Shown: in pieces, positions 1-7,445 of the stretch
Layout of the letters: every line of letters starts with the position of its first letter
How positions within the stretch are numbered: position 1 is the stretch's first letter
Source of the DNA: an uncultured Lachnospiraceae bacterium
Lineage (GTDB): Bacteria; Bacillota_A; Clostridia; Lachnospirales; Lachnospiraceae
Reading direction: 5' to 3'
Assembly (NCBI GenBank): GCA_910585655.1
Contig: CAJUFW010000100.1
Location: forward strand, 1 to 12,220
DNA length: 12,220 nucleotides
Position numbers and translations under genes: made by a program
The notes under the pieces: generated by a model
What the model was told of the DNA's origin: nothing
Seen by the model: only the letters and a program-made list of their open reading frames with translations
The model's database searches: none

Positions 1-44
1 ACTTACTACCATAACATAGATTAAGGATTTTGTCAAATATATAT

Positions 45-73
45 TTGGATTTTTTGAAAAAATGTGCTATAAT
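45..73 (+). promoter_or_regulatory. Candidate sigma-A promoter with extended -10
   Basis: A perfect TATAAT sits at 68-73 and is preceded by TGC (65-67), the extended -10 form TGnTATAAT. With a 17-base spacer, the -35 position (45-50) reads TTGGAT, matching TTGACA at four of six positions. The surrounding 60 bases are very AT-rich. The first gene starts 65 bases downstream. This is the only convincing promoter I see for the plus-strand gene series, so it may drive a long transcript. Spacing and motif are seen directly; the start of transcription is inferred. Confidence 0.65.
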
Positions 74-137
74 ATTACGAAGAAAGTTATGTGCGTAATA
101 TGTGTGTAGATGCGTAGGGAAATAAGGAGACGATGGT

Positions 138-839
138 ATGCCGGAAACAAAAACAAAAACGGTCGAGGAGCAGCCGGATATGCAAAAAGGGGCAGAAGCT
201 ATAGAGGCAGAAGCCGGAAAGGAGAAGCCCGTAAAAGGGCAGCCGACAAAGGGACAGCGCTATATTTTAGACGGCTATTTGTTTGCCTCCAGGCAGGACT
301 ATGAACAGGCAAAGAGAGAAGCGGAGAGTATCGCTTTTATTCGTTCGGAATTGGATGTAAGCAAGGAGGAAGAGCTATATAAGACGTACCGGAAGCTGGC
401 GGCAAAAGCCGAATATCATACTCCGGTAGGGATTGGCTTTTTACGGGAGCTGCAACGGCATCTTGCCAGACGTGAGGAGACGAGAAAGGGACTGCCCTTG
501 ATTCCTGTTCCTGCCAGCGGGAGTATGCCGGAGACAGACGAGTCCGCCGGAGATTTGGAACAGCAGATGGGAAACCGTCTTACCGAAAAGCGTATTCGTA
601 AGGAACTGGAGGCTGTTTATCGGGGGCGTTACCGGAACCTTTGGATTGTAAGCGGTTTTTTGCTGGCGCTGGTACTGGCGTTGTTTGTCGTGACCTGGAA
701 AGATAAAACGATAGACGTAGAGGCAGAACGAGAAAGGATTTTAGATGAATACGCCGGCTGGAAAGAGGAGTTAGATCAGCAGGAGGCAGATTTGCAAAGG
801 CGGGAAAATGCTTTAAAGGGACAGCCGGACACAGAATAA
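138..839 (+). CDS. Unknown single-pass membrane protein with C-terminal coiled coil
   Basis: A 233-residue protein of unknown function. The ATG at 138 has an AAGGAG ribosome site at 124-129. The N-terminal 40 residues are charged and low in complexity (Glu, Lys, Ala). Residues about 40-112 form a compact, predicted helical domain beginning GQRYILDGYLF and including TPVGIGFLRELQRHL. From memory this resembles a conserved domain of Lachnospiraceae hypothetical proteins, but I cannot name a family. A Pro/Ser-rich linker follows. One hydrophobic segment (about 168-187) is preceded by Arg-rich sequence, so the large N-terminal part is probably cytoplasmic. Residues 193-228 are Glu/Arg/Leu-rich and look like a short coiled coil on the outer side. 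It lies 47 bases before the response regulator and could be co-transcribed with it. A link to that system is inference from position only. Confidence 0.85.
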   Translation: MPETKTKTVEEQPDMQKGAEAIEAEAGKEKPVKGQPTKGQRYILDGYLFASRQDYEQAKREAESIAFIRSELDVSKEEELYKTYRKLAAKAEYHTPVGIGFLRELQRHLARREETRKGLPLIPVPASGSMPETDESAGDLEQQMGNRLTEKRIRKELEAVYRGRYRNLWIVSGFLLALVLALFVVTWKDKTIDVEAERERILDEYAGWKEELDQQEADLQRRENALKGQPDTE

Positions 840-871
840 ACAAAGATATTGGCTATACTATTAAGAAAAGA

Positions 872-880
872 AAGGAAGTG
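872..880 (+). promoter_or_regulatory. Ribosome binding site deciding the response regulator start
   Basis: AAGGAAGTG matches the ideal AAGGAGGTG at eight of nine positions. The GTG inside it (878-880) opens the longest frame but is part of the ribosome site itself, so it cannot use it. The TTG at 887, in the same frame, lies 6 bases beyond the motif, an ideal distance. Confidence 0.7.
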
Positions 881-886
881 TCGGGT

Positions 887-1564
887 TTGGAACGAATCAG
901 AGTGATGGTGGTAGACGACGAAAGCCGTATGCGGAAGCTGGTAAAAGATTTTTTGCAGCATAAAAATTATGAGGTATTAGAAGCAGAAAACGGTGAGGAA
1001 GCAGTCGATTTATTTTTCCAGGAAAAAAATATTGCATTGATTATTTTAGATGTGATGATGCCGAAGATGGACGGCTGGCAGGTATGCAGAGAAATCCGGC
1101 AATATTCCAAGGTGCCGATCATCATGCTGACTGCCAAATCGGACGAACGGGACGAGCTACAGGGTTTTGAATTAGGTGTGGACGAATATATTTCCAAACC
1201 GTTTAGCCCGAAAATCCTTGTAGCCAGGGTAGAGGCGATTTTGCGCCGGACAAATGGAGACGCGCAGGAAGTGATTGAAGTCGGCGGGATTCGTTTAGAT
1301 AAGGGAGCGCATCAGGTGATCGTTGACGGCAGGAGCATAGAATTAAGCTTTAAGGAATTTGAGCTTCTTTCCTATTTTATAGCCAACCAGGGAGTCGCGC
1401 TTTCCAGGGAGCGGATTTTAAATAACGTCTGGAATTATGATTATTTTGGAGATGCCAGGACGATTGACACCCATGTTAAAAAGCTTCGCAGTAAGATGGG
1501 AGAAAAAGGGGAATATATCAAAACGATTTGGGGCATGGGCTACAAATTTGAGGTAACGGTATGA
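887..1564 (+). CDS. OmpR/PhoB-family response regulator
   Basis: A DNA-binding regulator of a two-component system, 225 residues from the TTG start. The receiver domain (residues 1-120) carries the acidic pair in VMVVDDES, the phosphorylated Asp55 in IILDVMMPKMDG, and the conserved Lys104 in SKPF. The C-terminal winged-helix domain (about 130-225) has the family signatures ELSFKEFELL, the TIDTHVKKLR recognition-helix region and GMGYKFE at the end. It overlaps the kinase gene by ATGA, which implies translational coupling and a cognate pair. The TTG start is preferred over GTG 878, which falls inside the ribosome site; the difference is only three residues. The genes it controls cannot be read from sequence. 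Nearby genes, especially the lipoprotein, are plausible targets by position only. Confidence 0.95.
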   Translation: MERIRVMVVDDESRMRKLVKDFLQHKNYEVLEAENGEEAVDLFFQEKNIALIILDVMMPKMDGWQVCREIRQYSKVPIIMLTAKSDERDELQGFELGVDEYISKPFSPKILVARVEAILRRTNGDAQEVIEVGGIRLDKGAHQVIVDGRSIELSFKEFELLSYFIANQGVALSRERILNNVWNYDYFGDARTIDTHVKKLRSKMGEKGEYIKTIWGMGYKFEVTV

Positions 1565-3072
1565 AGCATTCCATCCGGGTACGTATGGTGCTGGCATTGG
1601 GGGGCTTGCTGGCAGCGACGATTTTTTTCTGCTGGTTTGTCAATATAACCCTTTTGGGGCGTTATTATGAGCAGTCGAAAATAAAAACCTGCGGGGAGCT
1701 TTATCATCAAATCGACTCTATTTATCAGGAGAGCGAGGGTGACGAAGACATTACACTCTATTTGGAAAAAACCGGCTCCAGACAAAATATCAGCCTCTAT
1801 ATTTTTAACATTTATTTAAGCAGCAACACCCTGTTTTATCAGGTAAAATATCCGTCAAATCTAAATCGATTCCAAGAGGAACAGCTAACGGATCGGATCA
1901 GCCAGTATTATTCGTTGGAATATCTGTTTCAGGAAGACCAGGAGGATGGGAAACTTCTTTATGAAGAGGACGATTACCGGATTTATAAACGGTTTGACAA
2001 ACGGATGGAGGCATATTATATTGAACTGTTTGGACAGCTTTCCGGAGGCGATTTGGTTTTTATGCGTTCTAATTTTTTTAGCATTCAGGAGAGCGCAGGT
2101 GTAGCTAACCGTTTTTTGGCTTATACGGGGCTGGTGGTGACAGCGATAGGGATCTTTTTAGCTTATTTTATCGGTAGAGGATTTACTCGACCGATTCAGC
2201 AACTATCCGGGATTGCGAAGGAGATCAGCCGCCTGAATTTTGACGTCCGTTATGAGACAGGGCGTCAGGATGAAATCGGGGAGTTAGGGCGTAGCATCAA
2301 TTTGCTTTCTGAGCAGTTGGAAACAAAAATCTCCGAATTAAAATCAGCCAATAACGAATTAAAGGGTGATATTGAGAAAAAAGAGCGGATTGATGAGATG
2401 CGGAAAGAATTTTTATCCAACGTTTCTCATGAGCTAAAGACGCCGATTGCCTTAATCCAGGGCTATGCAGAGGGGCTAAAGGACAACATCAGTGAGGATC
2501 AGGAAAGCAGAGAGTTCTACTGTGATGTGATCATTGACGAGGCAGCAAAAATGAATCATATGGTAAAAAAACTGCTGACGTTAAATCAGATTGAGTTCGG
2601 CAACGGACAGGTAGAGTTTGAGCGCTTTGATATTACGGCGCTACTGCGATCGGTATTAAACGCCACGAATATCATGTTCCGACAAAAGGAAGTAACGCTA
2701 GACTTTCCGGAGTATGATCCGGTTTATGTCTGGGGAGACGAATACCGGATTGAAGAGGTGATTACTAATTATATCAGCAATGCGTTAAACCATGTAGAAC
2801 AGGCAGGCAGGATTTCCGTACGACTAAAACTGTTAGAAGGTCGTGTCCGTGTCAGTGTTTTTAATACCGGGCAGCCGATTCCGGAGGAAGATATTGATCT
2901 GATCTGGGAAAAATTTTATAAGGTGGATAAGGCGAGAACAAGAGAGTACGGCGGCAACGGCATTGGGCTTTCGATTGTAAAAGCCATTATGAATTCCATC
3001 AATCAGGCTTGCGGAGTGAAAAACTGGGAAAACGGAGTAGAATTTTGGTTTGAACTAGACAGACAGTCATAA
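1561..3072 (+). CDS. Membrane sensor histidine kinase, partner of the upstream regulator
   Basis: A 503-residue sensor kinase. The first membrane helix is at about 9-31, followed by an extracytoplasmic region of roughly 150 residues rich in Tyr, Glu and Asp. The second helix is at about 185-206, then a HAMP linker (about 207-260) and a coiled stretch. The dimerisation/phosphorylation domain has the H-box NVSHELKTPIALIQGYAEG, with the phosphorylated residue at His290. The ATP-binding domain follows, with the N-box around NYISNALNH (Asn407), then NTGQPIP and the G-rich GGNGIGLSIVK motif. All catalytic boxes appear intact. Its ATG overlaps the regulator's stop codon (ATGA), the usual arrangement of a cognate pair. 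The sensing region matches no sensor fold I recognise, so the signal is unknown. The gene for a lipoprotein follows 43 bases later and could encode an input or an output of this system. Confidence 0.96.
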   Translation: MKHSIRVRMVLALGGLLAATIFFCWFVNITLLGRYYEQSKIKTCGELYHQIDSIYQESEGDEDITLYLEKTGSRQNISLYIFNIYLSSNTLFYQVKYPSNLNRFQEEQLTDRISQYYSLEYLFQEDQEDGKLLYEEDDYRIYKRFDKRMEAYYIELFGQLSGGDLVFMRSNFFSIQESAGVANRFLAYTGLVVTAIGIFLAYFIGRGFTRPIQQLSGIAKEISRLNFDVRYETGRQDEIGELGRSINLLSEQLETKISELKSANNELKGDIEKKERIDEMRKEFLSNVSHELKTPIALIQGYAEGLKDNISEDQESREFYCDVIIDEAAKMNHMVKKLLTLNQIEFGNGQVEFERFDITALLRSVLNATNIMFRQKEVTLDFPEYDPVYVWGDEYRIEEVITNYISNALNHVEQAGRISVRLKLLEGRVRVSVFNTGQPIPEEDIDLIWEKFYKVDKARTREYGGNGIGLSIVKAIMNSINQACGVKNWENGVEFWFELDRQS

Positions 3073-3115
3073 AAATGATATAGTAGGAGAAGAGAAAAAA
3101 AGAAGGAGGGATATT

Positions 3116-3898
3116 GTGAAAAGAAGGAGCAGCATTTTCTTTTTATGTATACTTTGTACCGCAATGCTTTTGTCCGGTTGTACGAAAGCGACAAGCCTGA
3201 CGGATGCGGAACGGGATGCCATAGCGGAATATGTCGCTTATCTGTTGCTGAAATATGACAAGGATTATGAAAGCCGTCTTGTAGAAAAAGTTACAGTACC
3301 AGATAATCCTTCAATGGTAGAGGAAGAGTTTACAGTAATTGGAGAGCAAGAGGACAAATCTCAGACGGGGACGTCTGCAGACGGGACATCGACAGACGGA
3401 TCGTCCCCTACAGATAACACGCCGTCAGATGGTTCCCAGGGAGGCGCCCAAGAGGGAGAAAATGGTGAGAAGCCGACAGAAAAGGAAAATGTGGAGCTAG
3501 CCGAAATCTTTGCGGCAGAGGGTATCCAGATATCCTTTGACGGGTATCAGGAATATTCCTCTTATCCGGAGGAAGAGGGTTTCTTTTCACTGGTGGCACC
3601 GAAGGGGAAGAAGCTGGCTGTGATGAAATTTACGGTTCAAAACAGCTCTAAAAAAGAGCGGGCGTTTCATCAGGCAGACAGCGATATCCGGTATCGGTTG
3701 GATCTGGATGCAGAAAACTTTATCCAGCCAGATATGACGTTTTTGGTAAACGACTTGCAGTATATGGATACTGTTTTAAAGCCAAAGGAAAAAATGGAAG
3801 CTGTCGTGGTATTTACGGTAGATAAAAAGGTAGCGCTCCAGGGGACAAACCTTTTGATCTATACCGAGACGAAAACGGCGATTGAAGAATTGAAATAA
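3116..3898 (+). CDS. Lipoprotein with disordered linker and C-terminal beta-type domain
   Basis: A 260-residue predicted lipoprotein with a GTG start behind a strong AAGGAGGG ribosome site (3103-3110). The signal peptide has basic residues, a hydrophobic core and the lipobox LLSGC with lipidated Cys22. Residues about 28-75 are helical and charged. Residues about 80-120 form a flexible linker rich in Ser, Thr, Gly and Asp, with loose TSADG/TSTDG repeats. The C-terminal domain (about 127-258) alternates strands such as KKLAVMKFTVQNSS and KMEAVVVFTV. That pattern resembles DUF4352-like immunoglobulin-fold domains often found on Firmicute lipoproteins, but I assign this by appearance only. It should sit on the outer face of the membrane. 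It follows the kinase by 43 bases and precedes the PH-domain gene by 20, so it probably shares their transcript. The function is unknown. Confidence 0.88.
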   Translation: MKRRSSIFFLCILCTAMLLSGCTKATSLTDAERDAIAEYVAYLLLKYDKDYESRLVEKVTVPDNPSMVEEEFTVIGEQEDKSQTGTSADGTSTDGSSPTDNTPSDGSQGGAQEGENGEKPTEKENVELAEIFAAEGIQISFDGYQEYSSYPEEEGFFSLVAPKGKKLAVMKFTVQNSSKKERAFHQADSDIRYRLDLDAENFIQPDMTFLVNDLQYMDTVLKPKEKMEAVVVFTVDKKVALQGTNLLIYTETKTAIEELK

Positions 3899-3918
3899 GG
3901 AACAGGGAGCAAAGAAAG

Positions 3919-4284
3919 ATGTATAAAGAAAAAAAGCGTTCCAAATTTCTGGGACTGCCGCTATCCTTTACGACCTATTTGATTGATGAAGAAAAGGTGA
4001 CGATTCGCAGCGGGTTTCTGAATGTGATAGAAGATGATGCCATGATGTATAAAATTCAGGACGTCCGTCTGATGCGTTCGTTGGTAGAGAGGATTTTTCG
4101 GTTGGGAACGGTGGTTTGCTTTACAGGAGATACCACGCATCCGGAGCTGAGGCTGACGAGAATCCGCAATTCCGCCCAGATAAAAGAATTTATTTTAGAT
4201 GCTTCAGAGGAGGCGAGAAGACGTCGGCGTACTCTCCACAGCTTGGATATTGATGCAATGCAGTTGGACGAGGACGACGACTAA
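3919..4284 (+). CDS. Small soluble bacterial PH-domain protein
   Basis: A 121-residue protein that resembles the bacterial PH domain family (bPH2/YdbS-YdbT type). Supporting features are strand-rich segments FTTYLIDEEKVTIRSGFLN, the conserved-looking MMYKIQDVRLMRSLVERIF, LGTVVCF and the final helix IKEFILDASEEARRRRR. Many family members carry one or two membrane helices before this domain. Here I see none, so the protein is probably cytoplasmic, possibly touching the membrane through the domain. The tail is first Arg-rich, then strongly acidic (ends DEDDD). The ATG at 3919 has a GGGAG site at 3905-3909. It lies 20 bases after the lipoprotein and 21 before cheV. Bacterial PH domains have no single known job; a role in envelope signalling is inference from neighbours. 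Confidence 0.82.
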   Translation: MYKEKKRSKFLGLPLSFTTYLIDEEKVTIRSGFLNVIEDDAMMYKIQDVRLMRSLVERIFRLGTVVCFTGDTTHPELRLTRIRNSAQIKEFILDASEEARRRRRTLHSLDIDAMQLDEDDD

Positions 4285-4305
4285 ACAAAGAGGAGGTTAT
4301 CTATT

Positions 4306-5205
4306 ATGGAAACAGGAATTTTGCTAGAAAGCGGGACGAATGAGCTGCAGGTGCTGGAATTTCACGTCGGCTCGAATTATTATGGAATTAACGTAGAAAA
4401 AGTAAAGGAAATCATGCCTTATCAGCCGCCGACTCCGATACCGAATTCCCATCCGTCGATTGAAGGAGTTTATATGCCAAGGGATGTGATTATTTCGATT
4501 GTCGATATGGCTGGTACGCTTGGGTTGCCTCCTTCTCCGGAGCAGAACCGAGATATGTTTATTATTACCAATTTCAATAAGCTCAACATTGGCTTCCATG
4601 TTCATGGGGTAGAAGGAATGCACCGTTTAAGCTGGTCGGATATTTCCAAGCCGGATGATACGATTAGTTCGGCTCACCAGGGTGTGGCGACCGGTATTGT
4701 CAAAATTGAAGGCAAGCTTATCGTTATTTTGGATTTTGAAAAAATTGTAACGGACATCAGTCCGGAAACAGGGCTGAAGATGGCGGATATTGAAAAATTA
4801 GGAAACCGGGCAAGAAATGAAGAACCGATTTTGATTGCAGAAGATTCTCCGTTGTTGAGTAAGATGATTGTAGACTGCTTACATAAAGCCGGATATACCA
4901 ATGTAACCGCAACCAACAACGGACAGGAGGCTTGGGAAACGCTGCAGGGATACGTAGAGAGAGGCAGCGTGGAAGAGCAGGTAAGATGTGTGATCACGGA
5001 TATTGAGATGCCGCAGATGGATGGACACAGGCTGACTAAGCTGATCAAGGACGATCCTGTTTTGCGCAGCCTGCCGGTGGTTCTTTTCTCTTCCCTGATC
5101 AATGAGGAAATGAGAAGAAAGGGAGAGAGCCTAGGAGCAGACGCGCAGCTAACTAAGCCGGAAATCGGTGCGTTGGTTGAAACCATCGACCGTCTGCTGT
5201 TGTAG
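4306..5205 (+). CDS. cheV: Chemotaxis coupling protein CheV (CheW domain plus receiver)
   Basis: A 299-residue protein with the two-domain CheV layout. Residues about 10-155 are a CheW-like domain (ELQVLEFHVGSNYYGINVEKVKEIM and IEGVYMPRDVIISIVDMAG), which links chemoreceptors to the kinase CheA. Residues about 173-299 are a receiver domain with the acidic pair in LIAEDSP, the phosphorylated Asp232 in CVITDIEMPQMDG and Lys284 in LTKPE. CheV is known in Bacillus subtilis to take part in adaptation through CheA-dependent phosphorylation. A GAGGAGGT ribosome site (4291-4298) lies 7 bases before the ATG. No cheA, receptor or flagellar gene is in the window, so this copy sits apart from the main chemotaxis genes. 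It is placed between a PH-domain protein and a repeat-rich membrane protein. Its presence suggests a motile host. Confidence 0.95.
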   Translation: METGILLESGTNELQVLEFHVGSNYYGINVEKVKEIMPYQPPTPIPNSHPSIEGVYMPRDVIISIVDMAGTLGLPPSPEQNRDMFIITNFNKLNIGFHVHGVEGMHRLSWSDISKPDDTISSAHQGVATGIVKIEGKLIVILDFEKIVTDISPETGLKMADIEKLGNRARNEEPILIAEDSPLLSKMIVDCLHKAGYTNVTATNNGQEAWETLQGYVERGSVEEQVRCVITDIEMPQMDGHRLTKLIKDDPVLRSLPVVLFSSLINEEMRRKGESLGADAQLTKPEIGALVETIDRLLL

Positions 5206-5213
5206 GCTCACTT

Positions 5214-5220
5214 GGAGGTG
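5214..5220 (+). promoter_or_regulatory. Ribosome binding site supporting a TTG start
   Basis: GGAGGTG lies 5 bases before the TTG at 5226. No ATG or GTG in this frame is similarly placed, so this site decides the rare start codon of the 725-residue protein. Confidence 0.65.
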
Positions 5221-5225
5221 TTCAC

Positions 5226-7403
5226 TTGAAAAAGCAGGATGAATCTTATCTGGATGATCTGCTGAATGCCTTTTCGGAGGATACAGTACCGGACAGGAGG
5301 CTGACGGCAAGGAAAAAAAGTAAACCGAAAGCAGCGCCACCAACCCCTGCGCCGGAGGAAGAAAGCCCTCTGGTAGCAGAGACTGCTCCTCCTCTGACGG
5401 AGCCCTATCAGCCGCCGCCGTTGGAGGAAGCCGCGGAGGTAGAACCACCGCAGTTAGAGGGCGAAAGAGAGGATGAAACAGCGACACCCGCAGACGATAC
5501 GGAAAAAGTCGAGGTTACGGAACTACCGGAGACGTTTGCAGAAACAGAGATAGTAGAGGCTCCTGCAGAGCTTGAGGTGCCAGAGAATATAGAGATACCG
5601 GAGGTGGCAGAATCTGCCATGAAAAATGAAACAGAGAACGAAGCAGAGCTTTTAGAGATACCGGAAGTCTCTATGGAGCCGGAGTTATCAGAAATTGTAT
5701 CAGAGCTGCCGGAAGCGATGCCGGAACCGGAAATGTCAGAGACGCTGCCGGAACTAGAAATGCCAGAGCTGTCGGAAACGATATCAGACCTGGAGATACC
5801 AGAAATGCCAGAGACGATGCCGGAACTGGAAATGCCAGAGCTGTCGGAAACGATATCGGAGATTGAGATACCGGAGATGCCAGAAACGATATCGGAATTG
5901 GAGATACCAGAAATGTCAGAGACGATATCGGAATTGGAGATACCAGAAATGTCAGAGACGATGCCAGAACTGGAAATGCCGGAACTGGAGATGCCGGAGC
6001 TATCAGAGGCAATACCGGAGATTGAGATACCGGAGTTGGACAGCGGCGAAGCTATAGAGGCTGCTTTGGGAACAGAGCCGGTCGAGAATTTGGATCTTCC
6101 GGAAAAAATAGAGTTTCCGGAAATTTCGGATTTGGCTCTTTCCGAAGAGATAGCAACGGAGGTGGTGGAAGCAGTTTCTGAGCAGCCGGCGGCTTCGCAG
6201 GAACAGGAGCCTTTGAGCGAAGCCAGTGGCACAGAGGAAACGGCTGCACCGGAGACGGCAGTGAGCGGAGATTCTTCAGATAAAGAAGAGCCGGTGGAGG
6301 AAGCTGCCGGAACAGAGGAGAGTATTGCAGAGACGACGGCGGATCCGATTCAATTTGGGGAAGACCTGGGAATCGAAGAGACAGAAGCTATGGATTCTCC
6401 TTTTGAAATGCTAGAACTGATGCCGGAAGCGGCAGAGGAAGAGCCAGCAGGCGCAGAAGCAGCAGCCGCTAAGGCGGAGGAAGAACCAGAACCGGAAGTG
6501 GATTTGGAAGCGATTTCAAAACCTGCGAAGGAAAAAAAGGCAAAGAAGAAGCCCAAGGAACCAAAAGAGAAGAAAGCAGGATTTTTCCAGAAATTGTTTG
6601 GCAACGTTCCGGTAGAGGAAAAAGAAAAGAAAGATCTGCCGGAGGGTATGACAGAGGAAGAAGCAGCGGCGGCAAAGAAAGCAGAAAAGGAAGCCAAAGC
6701 GGCGCAGGCAGCAGAACAGAAGGCGGCGAAAAAGGCAGAAAAAGAAGCGGCGAAAAAAGAAAAGGCAGCAAAGCAAAAAGAAAAGAAGGACGCGGCGAAA
6801 AAGGAAAAAGATGCAGCAAAGCAGCAAAAAAAGGAAGCCAAGGCGGCGCAGGAGCCGGAGAATACCGGACGGATCAACCGAGTAGGCGCTACGATTGTTT
6901 TTGTCTTTTTTGCGCTTGTGGCAGTGATTATCCTGTTTGGCTCTGAAAGTTCGGCTTATGTCATCAGCATTGAAGACGCCAAGCTGGAATTTTCCTTACA
7001 GCATTATAATAAGGCGTATGATAAAATCCGCGGTCTTGAAATCAAAAAAGCGGATACCGAAATCCGCGACAAGGTAATGACGGTGATGTACGTCAACAAG
7101 CAGCTCAATTCCTACAACAATTATGTTACGTTGAAAGATTATCCAAGAGCCCTGGATTCGCTTCTAAGCGGTCTGAAGCGTTATGAGAAATATTCGGCGC
7201 TGGCTGACGAGCTGGGAATTAAAAGCGATTTGGATTATGTCAGAGGGCAGATGTTAGCAGAGCTGGAGCGAGTGTATGGTATCAAGGAGCGAGAGGCTAT
7301 CAACCTTACGGAAATAAAGGACTCGGTAGAATATACCACCAGAATTTACAAGCTTGCAGAAAATGTGCAGGAGGAAAGGGAGGAAGTAGAGTATCTTCCA
7401 TAA
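5226..7403 (+). CDS. Large acidic repeat membrane protein, function unknown
   Basis: A 725-residue protein I cannot assign to a family. In order: a short charged N-terminus (MKKQDESYLDDLLNAF); a very acidic Pro/Glu-rich region (about 35-440) that includes seven units of a 12-residue repeat (about 176-264); a Lys/Pro-rich stretch leading to the short aromatic motif AGFFQKLFG (451-459); a Lys/Ala/Glu-rich segment (about 477-546) that should form a long helix; one membrane helix (about 554-572); and a helical C-terminal region (about 577-725) with pairs such as FSLQHYNKAYDKIRGL and LKDYPRALDSLLSGLKRYEKY that look TPR-like. Lys-rich sequence before the helix predicts a cytoplasmic N-terminal part and an outside C-terminus. 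It begins with TTG 20 bases after cheV and is 42 bases before hisH. The layout suggests a spacer or scaffold joining the cytoplasm to the envelope, which is inference. Confidence 0.85.
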   Translation: MKKQDESYLDDLLNAFSEDTVPDRRLTARKKSKPKAAPPTPAPEEESPLVAETAPPLTEPYQPPPLEEAAEVEPPQLEGEREDETATPADDTEKVEVTELPETFAETEIVEAPAELEVPENIEIPEVAESAMKNETENEAELLEIPEVSMEPELSEIVSELPEAMPEPEMSETLPELEMPELSETISDLEIPEMPETMPELEMPELSETISEIEIPEMPETISELEIPEMSETISELEIPEMSETMPELEMPELEMPELSEAIPEIEIPELDSGEAIEAALGTEPVENLDLPEKIEFPEISDLALSEEIATEVVEAVSEQPAASQEQEPLSEASGTEETAAPETAVSGDSSDKEEPVEEAAGTEESIAETTADPIQFGEDLGIEETEAMDSPFEMLELMPEAAEEEPAGAEAAAAKAEEEPEPEVDLEAISKPAKEKKAKKKPKEPKEKKAGFFQKLFGNVPVEEKEKKDLPEGMTEEEAAAAKKAEKEAKAAQAAEQKAAKKAEKEAAKKEKAAKQKEKKDAAKKEKDAAKQQKKEAKAAQEPENTGRINRVGATIVFVFFALVAVIILFGSESSAYVISIEDAKLEFSLQHYNKAYDKIRGLEIKKADTEIRDKVMTVMYVNKQLNSYNNYVTLKDYPRALDSLLSGLKRYEKYSALADELGIKSDLDYVRGQMLAELERVYGIKEREAINLTEIKDSVEYTTRIYKLAENVQEEREEVEYLP
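5751..6017 (+). repeat. 36-base in-frame tandem repeat, about seven units
   Basis: Units begin at 5751, 5787, 5823, 5859, 5895 and 5931, then after a 15-base partial copy at 5967-5981 another unit occupies 5982-6017. Each encodes 12 residues of the form ELEIPEMSETIS. The units at 5895 and 5931 are identical for their first 32 bases or so, which points to recent duplication. The partial copy (ELEMP) suggests slippage or unequal crossing-over. Degenerate related sequence continues on both sides. The 36-base period keeps the frame open, so copy number could vary between strains without breaking the gene. Confidence 0.88.
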
Positions 7404-7445
7404 ATACTTCCTTCTATACAAAAGCAGGATAATAGGAGATACCGG

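Noticed and set aside
854..859. TATACT as a -10 element before the response regulator
   Set aside because: No acceptable -35 sequence exists at 17 or 18 bases upstream, and transcription would begin almost on the ribosome site.
878..886. GTG at 878 as start of the response regulator
   Set aside because: It lies inside the AAGGAAGTG ribosome site, so it cannot be served by it. TTG at 887 has ideal spacing.
5408..6232. Long minus-strand open frame opposite the repeat region, Ser/Ile/Gly-rich
   Set aside because: It is an antisense shadow of the 36-base repeats, which lack stops in this frame. It has no ribosome site and its composition simply mirrors the Glu/Pro repeat.
6350..6877. Minus-strand open frames rich in Phe, Ala and Ser with a membrane-like look
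   Set aside because: They arise from the Lys/Ala/Glu codons of the real gene read backwards. The Phe/Ala runs are an artefact of AAA/GAA and GCA codons.
7381..7412. 8-base inverted repeat AGGAAGTA / TACTTCCT around the stop of the repeat protein
   Set aside because: The loop is 16 bases, the stem is AT-rich, and no T-run follows, so it is unlikely to terminate transcription before hisH.
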